Positions 1 through 8,933 of a stretch of 64,000 nt of DNA are shown here, one piece after another. The notes beneath the pieces were generated by a model. That model was not told where the DNA came from. It saw only the letters and a program-made list of their open reading frames with translations, and did no database searches. Source of the DNA: Streptomyces sp. WAC08241. Lineage in GTDB: Bacteria > Actinomycetota > Actinomycetes > Streptomycetales > Streptomycetaceae. The DNA lies in NCBI GenBank assembly GCA_007858575.1, contig CP042279.1, positions 4,342,501 to 4,406,500 on the forward strand, given 5' to 3'. Position 1 is the stretch's first letter. Every line of letters starts with the position of its first letter. A program made the translations under genes and the position numbers.

Positions 1-78
1 CCACGTAGTCCTCGGTCGACAGGCCCCAGGGCAGCGCGCGAGGCCGTCCGGGCCGATGAGCGTCCCCGTGCCGGTCAC
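1..78 (-). CDS. tag: DNA-3-methyladenine glycosylase I, N-terminal fragment
   Basis: Only the first ~26 codons lie in the window; the gene continues past base 1. Translation from the GTG at 76-78 gives VTGTGTLIGPDGLAR and then, after a one-base slip in a C run near base 33, PWGLSTEDYV. This is the conserved start of Tag-type base-excision glycosylases, which remove 3-methyladenine from alkylated DNA. The start overlaps the stop of the upstream DivIVA-like gene as GTGA (75-78), which implies translational coupling. The same DivIVA-like/tag adjacency occurs in mycobacteria, next to folP2. The identification rests on a short stretch plus this synteny. Confidence 0.7.
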   Translation of the reverse strand, partial: MTGTGTLIGPDGLARCPGACRPRTTW

Positions 79-455
79 GGACGACCGTCCTCGGCGTCGC
101 CGGAGCCGGAGCCGGGAAGGGGCCGAAGCCGGGGCGGGACCTGTGCCCGGGTCCGTACCCCCGCCCCCGCCCGTGAGCGCCTCCTCCAGTTCCGCGATCC
201 GGGCGTCCCGCTCGGCCAGCTCCGCGCCGAGGCGGACCAGGACGTCGTCCACGTCCGCCATCCGGTAGCCCCGGGCGGCGACCGGGAGGCGGAGCGCCTC
301 GACGTCGGCGCGGTCGACCGGCCGGGCGACCGGCAGGGGTCGACGAGCTGCTCGGGCGCCGCCTCGGGCAGCACCTCGCTCTCACCGCCGCCGACCACGG
401 CCAGGGTCACCGCGGCGACGACCACGACCATCGTGATGAGCAGAAACCAGAACAC
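75..455 (-). CDS. membrane-anchored DivIVA-domain protein
   Basis: From the GTG at 453-455 the product begins with one hydrophobic segment (FWFLLITMVVVVAAVTLAV), followed by an acidic linker. After a frame change near base 340 it reads RLPVAARGYRMADVDDVLV and a short coiled coil (LGAELAERDARIAELEEAL). The RGYRMADVDDVL stretch is the DivIVA-type motif found in polar-growth proteins, so the protein is probably a membrane-bound accessory of the cell pole or divisome. Two compensating indels, near 340 and 150-180, are needed because the start and the TGA at 75 share a frame but the middle does not. It is divergent from folP and overlaps tag by 4 bp. Confidence 0.65.
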   Translation of the reverse strand: MFWFLLITMVVVVAAVTLAVVGGGESEVLPEAAPEQLVDPCRSPGRSTAPTSRRSASRSPPGATGWRTWTTSWSASARSWPSGTPGSRNWRRRSRAGAGVRTRAQVPPRLRPLPGSGSGDAEDGRP

Positions 456-558
456 CTGCGCGCCTCTTCCCGGAGTGGAAACCGTCCGGTGCCGATCGTG
501 CCATGCGTCACCGACGGTTAGGGTCGCAGGCGAACGGACGCGAGGGAGGACAAGAGGG

Positions 559-1415
559 ATGCTGCGCTTGGGACGGCGTGAGTTCGGTCCGCACGAGCCG
601 GTGGTCATGGCGATCGTGAACCGGACCCCGGACTCCTTCTACGACCGGGGCGCGACCTTCCTGGACGAGCCCGCGCTCGCCCGGGTCGAGCAGGCCGTGG
701 CCGAGGGGCCGCGATCGTCGACATCGGCGGGGTGAAGGCGGGCCCCGGCGAGGAGGTGACGGCCGAGGAGGAGGCACGGCGCACGGTCGGCTTCGTCGCC
801 GAGGTCCGCAGGCGCCACCCGGACGTGGTGATCAGCGTGGACACCTGGCGGGCGGACGTCGGCGAGGCGGTCTGCGAGGCCGGGGCGGACGTCCTGAACG
901 ACGCGTGGGCGGGGTCGACCCGCGGCTCGCGGAGGTGGCGGCGACGTACGGGGCGGGGCTCGTCTGCACCCACGCGGGGGGCGCGGAGCCGCGGACCCGG
1001 CCGCACCGGGTGGAGTACGAGGACGTGATGGCCGATGTCCTGCGGGTGACCGTGGGCCTCGCGGAGCGGGCGGCCGCGCTGGGGGTGCGCCGCGACGGGA
1101 TCATGATCGACCCGGGACACGACTTCGGAAGAACACCCGGCACAGCCTGGAGGCGACCCGGCGGCTCGGCGAGATGGCGGAGACCGGCTGGCCGGTGCTG
1201 GTGTCCCTGTCCAACAAGGACTTTGTGGGCGAGACCCTGGACCGCCCGGTGCAGGAGCGGCTGCTCGGCACCCTGGCGACGACGGCCGTCTCCGCGTGGC
1301 TGGGGCCCGGGTGTACCGGGTGCACGAGGTCGCGGAGACCAGGCAGGTCCTGGACATGGTGGCGTCCATCGCGGGCCACCGGCCGCCGGCCGTGGCGCGG
1401 CGCGGACTGGCGTAG
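559..1415 (+). CDS. folP: dihydropteroate synthase-like protein, FolP2 type (frameshifted)
   Basis: The ATG at 559 follows GGGAGGACAAGAGGG. The reconstructed product of ~285 residues has the pterin-site motif MAIVNRTPDSFYDRG, then VDIGG, SVDTWRADVGE, GADVLNDAWAG, DPGHDFG and SLSNKDFVGETL, as in the DHPS TIM barrel. The second loop reads GGVKAGPGE, whereas catalytic FolP1 enzymes carry a GGESTRPG motif there. The neighbours (LOG, dapE, DivIVA, tag) match the mycobacterial folP2 neighbourhood, whose FolP2 is reported not to have DHPS activity. I therefore favour a FolP2 paralogue whose substrate is uncertain. Frame changes fall near 705, 910, 1130 and 1310. It converges on the LOG gene across a hairpin. 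Confidence 0.85.
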
Positions 1416-1424
1416 GGCGGCGAA

Positions 1425-1447
1425 GGGGCGCCGCGCCGCGGCGCCCC
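1425..1447. terminator. bidirectional hairpin between folP and LOG gene
   Basis: GGGGCGCCG (1425-1433) pairs perfectly with CGGCGCCCC (1439-1447) around a 5-nt loop. It lies between the convergent folP stop (1415) and LOG stop (1464). There is no U tract, as is usual for Streptomyces. Confidence 0.55.
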
Positions 1448-1463
1448 CGGAGGCGGACCGGTC

Positions 1464-2212
1464 CTACTTGCCCGTCTCCTTGCTCACCAGCGCCACCGCC
1501 TCCTCCACGTCGTCCGTGACGTGGAAGAGCAGCAGGTCCTGCTCCGCGGCCTTGCCGCCCGCGACGACCGCGTCGCGCAGCCAGTCGACGAGGCCCTTCC
1601 AGTACTCCGTCCCGAACAGGACGATCGGGAAGCGGGTGACCTTGCGGGTCTGCACCAGGGTGAGCGCCTCGAAGAGCTCGTCGAGGGTGCCGAGCCCGCC
1701 GGGCAGCACCACGAACCCCTGGGCGTACTTCACGAACATCGTCTTGCGGACGAAGAAGTACCGGAAGTTCATGCCGATGTCGACGTACGGGTTGAGGCCC
1801 TGTTCGAAGGGCAGCTCGATGCCGAGGCCGACCGAGACGCCCTTGGCCTCGCTGGCGCCCTTGTTGGCCGCCTCCATGGCGCCGGGGCCGCCGCCCGTGA
1901 TGACCGCGAAGCCCGCCTCCACGAGGGCCCGGCCGAGCCGTACGCCCGCCTCGTACTCGGGCGAGTCCGGCTTGGTGCGGGCCGAGCCGAAGACGCTGAT
2001 CGCGCTCGGCAGTTCGGCGAGGGCGCCGAACCCTCGACGAACTCGGACTGGATGCGCATGACCCGCCAGGGGTCGGTGTGCACCCATTCCGAGTCGCCCT
2101 CGGTGTCGAGCAGCCGCTGGTCCGCCGTGCCCGGCTGGACCTGGTCCCTGCGCCTGAGCACCGGGCCCTGACGCTGCTCCTCGGGCTTCGCCACTCCCTC
2201 GGGAATGCCCAT
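1464..2212 (-). CDS. TIGR00730 family Rossmann-fold protein (LOG phosphoribohydrolase)
   Basis: The product of ~249 residues belongs to the lysine-decarboxylase-like/LOG family, whose characterised members hydrolyse cytokinin riboside 5'-monophosphates to free base and ribose phosphate. Visible hallmarks are ISVFGSART, VITGGGPGAMEAANKGA and the family signature VVLPGGLGTLDELFE near residue 160. Translation from the ATG at 2210-2212 gives MGIPEGVAKPEEQRQGPVL. One frame change near 2030 separates RIQSEFVEG from FGALAELPS; both halves are typical of actinobacterial orthologues. It lies downstream of dapE on the same strand (95 bp gap), so the two may be co-transcribed. The physiological substrate in Streptomyces is not known to me. 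Confidence 0.85.
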
Positions 2213-2307
2213 GGCCTGCTCCTCCGCCGACCGGCGGCCCGTCGTGGACCGCCGACTGATCTTCTGGTCCGGTCAGGGTAGGACGACACAGGTGACGAAA
2301 CGCGAAA

Positions 2308-3408
2308 TTACGGAAGTCGGGCAGTCAGCCAGTCGCGGAGCCGGGCCTCGCAGTGGTGGATCCGCTCGACGACGACGTGCTCGTCCCGCTTGTGCGCGTA
2401 CATGGGATCGCCGGGCCCGTAGTTGACGGCGGGGACCCCGAGGGCGCTGAAGCGGGAGACGTCGGTCCAGCCGAACTTGGGGTGCGCTGCCGCCGACGGC
2501 CTTCATGAAGGCCTCCGCGGCGGGGTGGGAGAGGCCGGGCAGGGCGCCGGGGCTCTCGTCGTCGACGACGAGCTCGGCGACGTCGCAGTCGGCGAAGACC
2601 TCGCGGACGTGGGCCAGGGCCTCGGCCGGGGAGCGGTCGGGCGCGTACCGGTAGTTGACGGTGACGGCGCAGGCGTCGGGGATGACGTTGGTGGCGACGC
2701 CGCCCTCGATCGCCACGGCGTTGAGGCCCTCGTGGTACTCCAGGCCGTCGATGACCGGCTTGCGCGGCTCGTACGCGGCGAGGCGGGCGAGGATGGGGGC
2801 GGCGGCGTGGACGGCGTTGGAGCCCATCCAGGAGCGGGCGGAGTGGGCGCGCTCGCCGGCCGTGTGCAGGACGACGCGGAGGGTGCCCTGGCAGCCGCCC
2901 TCGACCTGGCCGTCGGAGGGTTCGAGGAGGACCGCGAAGTCGCCCTCCAGCCATTCGGGGTGCGCGGCGGCGATCTTCCCGAGGCCGTTGAGGTCGGCGG
3001 CGACCTCCTCGTTGTCGTAGAAGACGAAGGTGAGGTCCCGGTTGGGCTCGGGGACGGTGGCGGCGATCCGGAGCTGGACGGCGACGCCGGACTTCATGTC
3101 GGAGGTGCCGCAGCCCCACAGGACGCCGTCCTCGTCGAGGCGCGAGGGCACGTTGTCCGCGATCGGGACGGTGTCGACGTGCCCGGCGAGCACGACCCCG
3201 CTCCGCGCGGCCGAGCGTCGTGCGGGCGACGACGTTGTTGCCGTACCGGTCGACGGTGAGGTGCGGCAGGGCGCGCAGGGCCCGCTCGATCGCGTCGGCG
3301 AGCGGCTTCTCGGTCCCGCTGACGGACGGGAAGTCGACGAGGGCGGCGGTGAGCGCGGCCCCGTCCAGGACAGGTCGAGGGGGCGTCGAGCGGGGTGATG
3401 TCAGCCAT
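2308..3408 (-). CDS. dapE: succinyl-diaminopimelate desuccinylase (frameshifted)
   Basis: This M20-family di-zinc hydrolase converts N-succinyl-LL-DAP to LL-DAP in the succinylase branch of lysine and peptidoglycan DAP synthesis. The metal-site motifs are VLAGHVDTVP (His, Asp), GCGTSDMKSG, FYDNEEVAA (catalytic Glu pair) and LEPSDGQVEGGCQG. The C-terminus in the correct frame reads EARLRDWLTARLP before TAA at 2308-2310. The start is ATG at 3406-3408 (MADITPLDAP). Frame changes fall near 3375, 3205 and 2490. It is divergent from the gene at 3447 across only 38 bp. dapC, whose product acts one step earlier, lies 1.8 kb away. Confidence 0.9.
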
Positions 3409-3446
3409 ATGCCGACCCTAACCCGGCCTCCAGTACGGTGGGCCCC

Positions 3447-4365
3447 GTGTCCGAGCCCATCCGCCCCGCCCGCCGTGGCCGTCTCGCCCGTTCCGCGGTC
3501 GCCTTCGCCGTGCTCATCGGCCTCGCCTCGTACGTCGGCCTCCACCAGACGACGGGGAGCAGGGGCACTCCGCGGTGCGCCGTGGGCGGCGGCGACCACC
3601 GGTACGAGTTCACTCCGGAGCAGGCGTCCAACGCGGCGACGGTCTCGGCCGTGGGCACCACCCGGGGCTGCCGGAGCGGGCGGTGACGATCGCGCTCGCG
3701 ACGGCGCTCCAGGAGTCGGCGCTGCGGAACATCGGGCACGGCGACCGGGACTCGCTCGGCCTCTTCCAGCAGCGTCCCTCGATGGCTGGGGACGCCGGCG
3801 CAGATCATGGACCCGGTGTACGCGGCGGGAGGTTCTACGAGGGCCTGGAGAAGGTCCCGGGTACTCGCGGCTGCCGCTGACGGTGGCGGCGCAGAAGGTG
3901 CAGAAGAGCGGCTTCCCGCAGGCGTACGCGAAGCACGAGCCGGACGCCGCGTTGCTCGCCGCGGCCCTGACGGGCCGGACGCCCGCCGGCCTCTCCTGCA
4001 CGGCGGACCCGGCGAAGGGCCGGCCGGGCGATCCCCGCCGGGTGCGCGCGGAGCTGATACGGGCCTTCGGCGAGCGGGCGGCCCCGACGGCGCTGAGCGG
4101 CGGCCCGAGCGCGGGCCGGTCGGCGACGGGGCCGACGGTCCTCGTGGTGCCGGTGCGGCCGGTGGCGGGCGCGGGGCCCGGCGCGGACGAGCGGCGCGGC
4201 TGGGAGCTGGCGCAGTGGGCGGTGGCCCGGGCGGAGGTCCTGCGCATCGCGGAGGTCTCCTACCGGGACCGGGTCTGGCGCGCGGGCGAGGCCCTCGGCG
4301 GCTGGTCGAAGACCTCGGGCGCCCCGGCGGGCGGCGATTCCGTCCGCGTGCGGCTGGCGGAGTAG
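3447..4365 (+). CDS. membrane-anchored protein with lysozyme-like domain, unknown function
   Basis: The product of ~305 residues starts with a basic segment and one transmembrane helix (AVAFAVLIGLASYVGL), then an extracytoplasmic domain with TIALATALQESALRNI, GDRDSLGLFQQRPS and YEGLEKVPGY. The ALQESAL...SLGLFQQRPSQGWG arrangement resembles the lysozyme-like fold conserved in actinobacterial proteins often annotated as heavy-metal transporter or hypothetical. I see no metal-binding motif supporting transport. GTG 3447 is preferred over GTG 3438; no Shine-Dalgarno is visible and TACGGT lies just upstream, so a leaderless transcript is possible. Frame changes fall near 3668, 3790 and 3860. A hairpin follows the TAG. 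Confidence 0.65.
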
Positions 4366-4388
4366 GGCCCGGTCCGCCGGACGGGCCC
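4366..4388 (+). terminator. hairpin after gene 3447-4365
   Basis: GGCCCGGTCC and GGACGGGCCC form a bulged GC stem immediately after the TAG at 4363-4365. There is no U tract. Confidence 0.4.
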
Positions 4389-4768
4389 CGGCCGACGGGG
4401 CCGGGACGCGTCCTGCGCGGTGTGGCGCGGCCGGTCGCGAGGGAGGCCCGCGCGGCTCGCGCGGTGGTCGGACCGGGGGCGTACGGGCGTTCCCGGGGTC
4501 ACTCGGCCGGGGTGCGGGACCGGAGCGGGGCGCGAAGAATTCGGCGGGGTTTCGGGGCGGCTTCGCCAGGGGTGGCGCCGGCCCCCAACCTCCTTCCCCC
4601 ACAAGGGAAGTGACGGTTCGCCAGGCGGCCGCGCAATGACGCGTTCGTCCATTTTCCTCCCCGCCCGGCCCTGCGCCGCATTGCCAATTCTTTACCTCGG
4701 GCCGCCGCAACCTCTCCCTCCCCAGGGCCGGTTGTCACTGCGTCCGAACGCACACGTCGCACCTCGTC
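4389..4768 (+). other. intergenic region upstream of secreted-protein gene
   Basis: This ~380-bp gap has no convincing ORF. The ATG-initiated frame at 4636 simply runs into the next gene without its own ribosome-binding site. The stretch near 4680-4700 (CATTGCCAATTCTTTACC) is AT-richer than its surroundings and is the likeliest promoter area for the gene at 4780. I see no clear -35/-10 pair. Confidence 0.4.
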
Positions 4769-4779
4769 GAAGGAGCACC

Positions 4780-5177
4780 ATGTCCCTCCCCCTGACCCGT
4801 CGGATCGCCCGCGCCGCCCTCATCGTCGCGGCCGGAGCAGCCCCCGTGGTCGGTGCGGCCGGCTCCGCGAGCGCCCTCGACCACGGCCTCGCGCCGGCCG
4901 GCGCCCTCGGCAGCCTGACTGCCGTGGACGTCGCCGAAGCGGGCAGCACCCTCGACGGCGCCTCGCGGTCCACCTCCGGCGTCGTCGGCCAGGCCGGCGA
5001 GGCCGCCGCCCCGGTCGCCGAGAAGGTCGCCGGCGACACCGCCGGCAGCACGGCGGGCAAGGTCGTCGGCAAGACTGCCGGCGCGGCCGCCGAGAGCACC
5101 GAGGGCCCGGCCGGCGGCGCCCTGGGCGGCGGCCTGCCGACCGGCCAGATGCTGGGCGGCCTGCCCTCGGCGGCTGA
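4780..5177 (+). CDS. small secreted Ala/Gly-rich protein, unknown function
   Basis: A strong Shine-Dalgarno (GAAGGAG) precedes the ATG at 4780. The product has a Sec-type signal peptide (RRIARAALIVAAGAAPVVG with a likely cut at ASA/LD), then ~95 residues that are low-complexity and helix-prone, with repeated AGEAAAPVAEKVAGDTAG-like and GKVVGKTAG segments and no cysteines. In the open frame the ORF runs on into dapC. One missing base near 5168 would give a stop at TGA 5175-5177, just before a terminator hairpin, which I consider the true end. Similar short secreted proteins are common in Streptomyces, some of them loosely annotated as ATP-binding. Function is not inferable. Confidence 0.6.
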
Positions 5178-5196
5178 CCCTCCGCACGGAGACGCC

Positions 5197-5224
5197 GGAA
5201 GGGCCCCGGCTCCCGGGCCCTTCC
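5197..5224. terminator. bidirectional terminator between 4780 gene and dapC
   Basis: GGAAGGGCCC (5197-5206) pairs perfectly with GGGCCCTTCC (5215-5224) across an 8-nt loop, in the gap between convergent genes. Confidence 0.75.
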
Positions 5225-5237
5225 CCGTGCCTCCGGC

Positions 5238-6344
5238 TCAGCCCAGGCGCTTGACGGCCGCCTCGACCCGCTCGTCCGTCGCCGTGAACGCCACCCGCAC
5301 GAACCGCTCCCCGGCCTCGCCGTAGAAGTCGCCGGGCGCCACCAGGACGCCCTTCTCCGCCAGGTACGCCACCGTCTCCCAGCAGGGCTCGTCGCGGGTC
5401 GCCCACAGGTACAGGCCGGCCTCGCTGTGCTCGATCCGGAAGCCGTGGGCCTCCAGGGCCGTCCGCAGCGCCGCCCGCCGGGCCGCGTACCGCGCGCGCT
5501 GCTCGGCCACGTGCGCGTCGTCGCCGAGCGCCGCGACGGTCGCGGCCTGCACCGGGGCCGCGGTCATCATGCCGCCGTGCTTGCGGATCCGGAGCAGCTC
5601 GCCGAGCACGGCCGGGTCGCCCGCGATGAACGCGGCCCGGTAACCGGCCAGGTTGGAGCGCTTGGAGAGCGAGTGGACGGCGACGATCCCCTCGTACGAA
5701 CCGCCGTTGACGTCCGGGTGCAGGACGGAGACCGGGTCGGCCTCCCAGCCCAGCTCCAGGTAGCACTCGTCGGAGAAGAGCAGGACGCCGTGCTCGCGCG
5801 CCCAGGCCACGATCCGGGTCAGCTCGTCCTTGCCGAGGACCTTCCCGGTCGGGTTGGACGGGGAGTTGAGCCAGAGCAGCTTCAGACCGGCCGGGTCCAG
5901 CTCGGTGGGGTCGTCGTACACCACGGGCTCCGCGCCGCAGAGCCGCGCGCCGACCTCGTACGTAGGGTAGGCGAGCCGCGGGTAGGCGACCCGGTCCCCC
6001 GCGCCGAGCCCCCACTGCGTCGGCAGCCAGGCCACCAGCTCCTTGGAGCCGACGACCGGGAGGACATTCTCGTGGACGAGGCCCACCGCGCCGAGGCGCC
6101 GCTCGCACCAGCCGGTGAGCGCGTCGCGCAGCTCCGGCGTCCCCCAGACGGTGGGGTAGCCCGGCGAGTCCACCGCCGCCACCAGGGCCTCCTGGATCAC
6201 GGCGGGGACCGGGTCGACGGGCGTGCCGACGGACAGGTCCACGATCCCGTCCGGGTGCGCCAGGGCCGTCTCCTTGTACGGCTCCAGCTTGTCCCAGGGG
6301 AAGACGGGGAGGCGCGAAGAGACTGCGCTCACGGGTTGGCTCAC
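5238..6344 (-). CDS. dapC: succinyldiaminopimelate transaminase
   Basis: This intact 368-residue class I/II PLP-dependent aminotransferase converts N-succinyl-2-amino-6-ketopimelate and glutamate to N-succinyl-LL-DAP. Landmarks are FPWDKLEPYKETALAHPDG at the N-terminus, the aminotransferase motif SPSNPTGKV (Asn164), SDECY (Asp192) and the Schiff-base lysine in HSLSKRSNLAG (Lys228). Length and sequence match the actinobacterial DapC/ArgD-like succinyl-DAP aminotransferase group. The start MSQPVSAVSSRLP is kept because it begins right before the family core. It lies directly downstream of fdxA on the same strand (114 bp gap), the usual actinobacterial pairing. It is one of the few frameshift-free genes here. 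Confidence 0.93.
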   Translation of the reverse strand: MSQPVSAVSSRLPVFPWDKLEPYKETALAHPDGIVDLSVGTPVDPVPAVIQEALVAAVDSPGYPTVWGTPELRDALTGWCERRLGAVGLVHENVLPVVGSKELVAWLPTQWGLGAGDRVAYPRLAYPTYEVGARLCGAEPVVYDDPTELDPAGLKLLWLNSPSNPTGKVLGKDELTRIVAWAREHGVLLFSDECYLELGWEADPVSVLHPDVNGGSYEGIVAVHSLSKRSNLAGYRAAFIAGDPAVLGELLRIRKHGGMMTAAPVQAATVAALGDDAHVAEQRARYAARRAALRTALEAHGFRIEHSEAGLYLWATRDEPCWETVAYLAEKGVLVAPGDFYGEAGERFVRVAFTATDERVEAAVKRLG

Positions 6345-6458
6345 TTCCTCGTACCGGTTCGTACGGACTGACGGACTGACGGGCTCGGACCGGCCGTCGC
6401 GGGATAACGCGTCGGCCCCGCACGGCGGTGGACGCCGTACGGGACCGGATGCGGTCGA

Positions 6459-6779
6459 TCAGCCGTTCTGCGGCGGCAGGGCGGCGACGAACGGGTGGTC
6501 CCGCTCGATCTCGCCGAGCTTGGAGGCACCACCGGGCGAACCGAGCTCGTCGAAGAACTCGACGTTCGCCTTGTAGTAGTCCTTCCACTCCTCCGGGGTG
6601 TCGTCCTCGTAGAAGATCGCCTCGACCGGGCAGACCGGCTCACAGGCCCCGCAGTCGACGCATTCGTCCGGGTGGATGTACAAGGACCGCTTGCCCTCGT
6701 AGATGCAGTCGACGGGGCACTCCTCGATGCACGCCTTGTCCTTGACGTCGACACAAGGCTGCGCGATGACGTAGGTCAC
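6459..6779 (-). CDS. fdxA: seven-iron ferredoxin
   Basis: This intact 106-residue ferredoxin starts at GTG 6777-6779 (VTYVIAQPC). Cys9, Cys17 and Cys50 are placed to bind the [3Fe-4S] cluster, and Cys21, Cys40, Cys43 and Cys46 the [4Fe-4S] cluster; Cys25 is the extra non-ligand Cys common in this family. The C-terminal third (PEEWKDYYKANVEFFDELG) is the typical FdxA extension. It is a soluble low-potential electron carrier. It is divergent from the GNAT gene at 6893 and upstream of dapC. Confidence 0.95.
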   Translation of the reverse strand: MTYVIAQPCVDVKDKACIEECPVDCIYEGKRSLYIHPDECVDCGACEPVCPVEAIFYEDDTPEEWKDYYKANVEFFDELGSPGGASKLGEIERDHPFVAALPPQNG

Positions 6780-6892
6780 GCTGTCGTTCCTCCCTCGATA
6801 GGGCTGGTCTGCGCGGGAGCGCGGCGTCGTCGATGCCCGCACCTAGTATCTCCGTTCTCGGGGGCGATCCGAACAGGAGGGGTGGAGAAGCA

Positions 6893-7894
6893 GTGGAATT
6901 CACCGGTGGTGGACGCCTTGAGATCCGTGTCACCAGCGCTGACGTGGGAAAACGTGTCTCCGTTCGGTACGTGACCGACTCGGGCGAGGCGGGCGGCACG
7001 TTCACCGACGCGGTCGGGGTTCTCACATCCTGGGACGACGGGGTGCTGCTGATCACACGAAGGAGCGGCGAGGGCGTCCGGATCGCGGAATCCTCCCTGG
7101 TCGCGGGCAAGGTCGTGCCCGCCGCGCCGGCCCGCCGGCGGGGCCCGTCGGCCACCTTCCCGGAGTTGGCGCGGGCCACCGCGCGCGCGTGGCGGCCGGT
7201 CGAGAGCGAGGCGCTCGGGGAGTGGACGCTGCGGGCCTCCGACGGATTCACCCGCAGGGCCAACTCCGTGCTCCCCCTGGGTGATCCGGGGCTCCCGGTC
7301 GCCGGGGCGCTGGCGTACGTACGGGAGTGGTACGCCGCGCGGAAGCTGCCCGCGTACGTCCAGGCCGCGACCGGCGCCGAGGGCACGCAGGAGCTGCTCT
7401 GCGCCGAGCTCGACCGGCTCGGCTGGCGGCGCGAGGTGTCCGCCGAGGTGTGGATCGCGGCGCTCGCCCCGATCGGGGACCTGGACGCCGACGTCTCCGC
7501 CGTACGCCTCTCCCGCACCGTCGACGAGGCGTGGCTGCGCCGCTACCAGCGCTTCGAGGAGCCGGGTCCGGCGGTGCGGGAGGTCCTCGCCTCCGGCCCG
7601 AGCGTGTGGTTCGCGTCCGTGGCGGGCGCGGACGGGACACCGGCGGCCATCGGCCGCTGCGTCGTCGACGGGCGCTGGGCCGGCTTCATGGCCGTCGAGG
7701 TCGACCCGGCCCTCCGGCGCCGGGGCCTGGCCACGTCCGTGATGACCGCGCTCGCCCGCCGGGCCCTCGACGAGGGCGCGTCGGCGGCCTGGCTCCAGGT
7801 GGAGGCGGACAACGACGGCGCGCGGGCGCTGTACGACGGGATGGGCTTCGCGCCCCACCACCACTACCACCACTACCGATGGGCGGAGGCGTGA
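6893..7894 (+). CDS. GNAT family N-acetyltransferase with N-terminal SH3-like domain
   Basis: This intact 333-residue protein starts at GTG 6893 (VEFTGGGRLEIRV), preceded by AGGAGGGG; upstream in-frame codons lack a Shine-Dalgarno. Residues ~1-70 form a small beta-rich domain (RVTSADVGKRVSVRYVTDSG) that actinobacterial homologues also carry. Residues ~190-333 are a GNAT fold with the acetyl-CoA loop VEVDPALRRRGLATSVM and the C-terminal motif DNDGARALYDGMGF. The acceptor is unknown. The end is His-rich (HHHYHHYRW), as is common in GNAT C-termini. The TGA overlaps the GTG of the next gene by 4 bp, so the two are coupled. Confidence 0.85.
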   Translation: MEFTGGGRLEIRVTSADVGKRVSVRYVTDSGEAGGTFTDAVGVLTSWDDGVLLITRRSGEGVRIAESSLVAGKVVPAAPARRRGPSATFPELARATARAWRPVESEALGEWTLRASDGFTRRANSVLPLGDPGLPVAGALAYVREWYAARKLPAYVQAATGAEGTQELLCAELDRLGWRREVSAEVWIAALAPIGDLDADVSAVRLSRTVDEAWLRRYQRFEEPGPAVREVLASGPSVWFASVAGADGTPAAIGRCVVDGRWAGFMAVEVDPALRRRGLATSVMTALARRALDEGASAAWLQVEADNDGARALYDGMGFAPHHHYHHYRWAEA

Positions 7895-8858
7895 CGGAGG
7901 AAGGGCCCCACGGCGATCCGGCGGACGGGGCGGAGGGCGATCCGGTGGGCGGGCCGGTGGGCGGGACCGGGGGCGAGCCGGGGCACGACCAGGAGCACGA
8001 TCAGGAGTGCGGCCCGGCGGGCGGGGCCGAGGGCGAGTCCCCGGGCCCCCCGACTGGCGGCGGGAGTTCGCGGAGGAGGCGCGGGCCGAGCGGCCCGACC
8101 TCGTGCGGCTCTGTCTGCTCATCGGGGCCGTGGCCGACCCCTCCGTCACCCGGCACGACCTCGACGCGGCCGAGATCGAGCTCGACCGGCTCGCCGGGCT
8201 CGTCCCGTACGCCACTCCGCCGCACCGGCGACTGGGTTGCCGCGCTCGCCGCGCTCCTCGGTCGCGGCGAGGGGTTCGAGGGCGTGCCCGCCGACTACCA
8301 GCGCCTGGAGTCCTCGCTGCTCCACGAGGTGCTCCGGCGCCGCCGCGGGCCGCCGATCCTGCTCTCGGTCGTCTGGATGGAGGTCGCCCGCCGGCCGGTG
8401 CGCCCGTGTACGGGCTCGGGCTGCCCGGCCACTTCGTGGTCGGCTTCGGCGACCCGGCCGACCTGGACCTCGCGGATCCGTTCGCGGGCGGGCGCGCCAT
8501 GACCGGCGCGGACGCCGAACTCCTGGTGGCGAGCGCCACCGGCGAGGCGCTCGACCGCTCGATGCTCCGGCCCGCCGAGCCCGGCGCGATCGTGCTGCGC
8601 GTCCTCAACAACATCCGCGCCTGGGCGTCCTCCCGCCCCGAGCGCTCCGGCGTCGCCCTGTGGGCGGTGGAGCTCGCCCTGCTCCTCCCCTCCCATCCGG
8701 CGAGGCTCCGCTACGAGCGCGCCGAGCTGCTCGTCCGGCGCGGGCAGTTCCTGACGGGCGCGGTGGAGATGGAGGCGTACGCGCAGGTGATGGACGCGGT
8801 GGACCCGGAGGCGGCGACCACCATCCGGCGGCGGGCCTCGCGGCGCGGGCCCGGTTGA
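7891..8858 (+). CDS. SirB1/transglutaminase-like family protein (frameshifted)
   Basis: The gene starts at GTG 7891, overlapping the GNAT stop. The first ~45 residues are a Gly/Asp/His-rich tail of low complexity (EPGHDQEHDQECGP). The body then follows: WRREFAEEARAERPDLVRLC, DYQRLESSLLHEVLRRRRG, PPILLSVVWMEVARRAGAPV, YGLGLPGHFVVGFGDP and a helical C-terminus. This is the SirB1 N-terminal transglutaminase-like fold, in which the HFVVG strand supplies the canonical His. The classical catalytic Cys is not obvious, so enzymatic activity is uncertain. Frame changes fall near 8045, 8228 and 8400. A strong hairpin follows. Confidence 0.75.
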
Positions 8859-8874
8859 ACTAGAGGGCGTCGTG

Positions 8875-8921
8875 GAACGGCCGCGGGGCGGGTGGTCTCC
8901 CACCCGCCCCCGCGGCCGTTC
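8875..8921. terminator. bidirectional terminator, 21-22 bp stem
   Basis: The arm at 8875-8895 (GAACGGCCGCGGGGCGGGTGG) pairs with 8900-8921 around a TCTC loop, with one bulged base. It lies between convergent stops at 8858 and 8936. Confidence 0.8.
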
Positions 8922-8933
8922 GCGCTCGGACCG

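Noticed and set aside
56..268. plus-strand ORF at the left edge
   Set aside because: It is antisense to the DivIVA-like gene, with Ser/Pro/Arg-rich shadow composition and no ribosome-binding site.
2325..4247. 640-codon minus-strand frame upstream of dapE
   Set aside because: It runs antisense through the plus-strand gene at 3447 and then out of frame through dapE. No motif is found in it.
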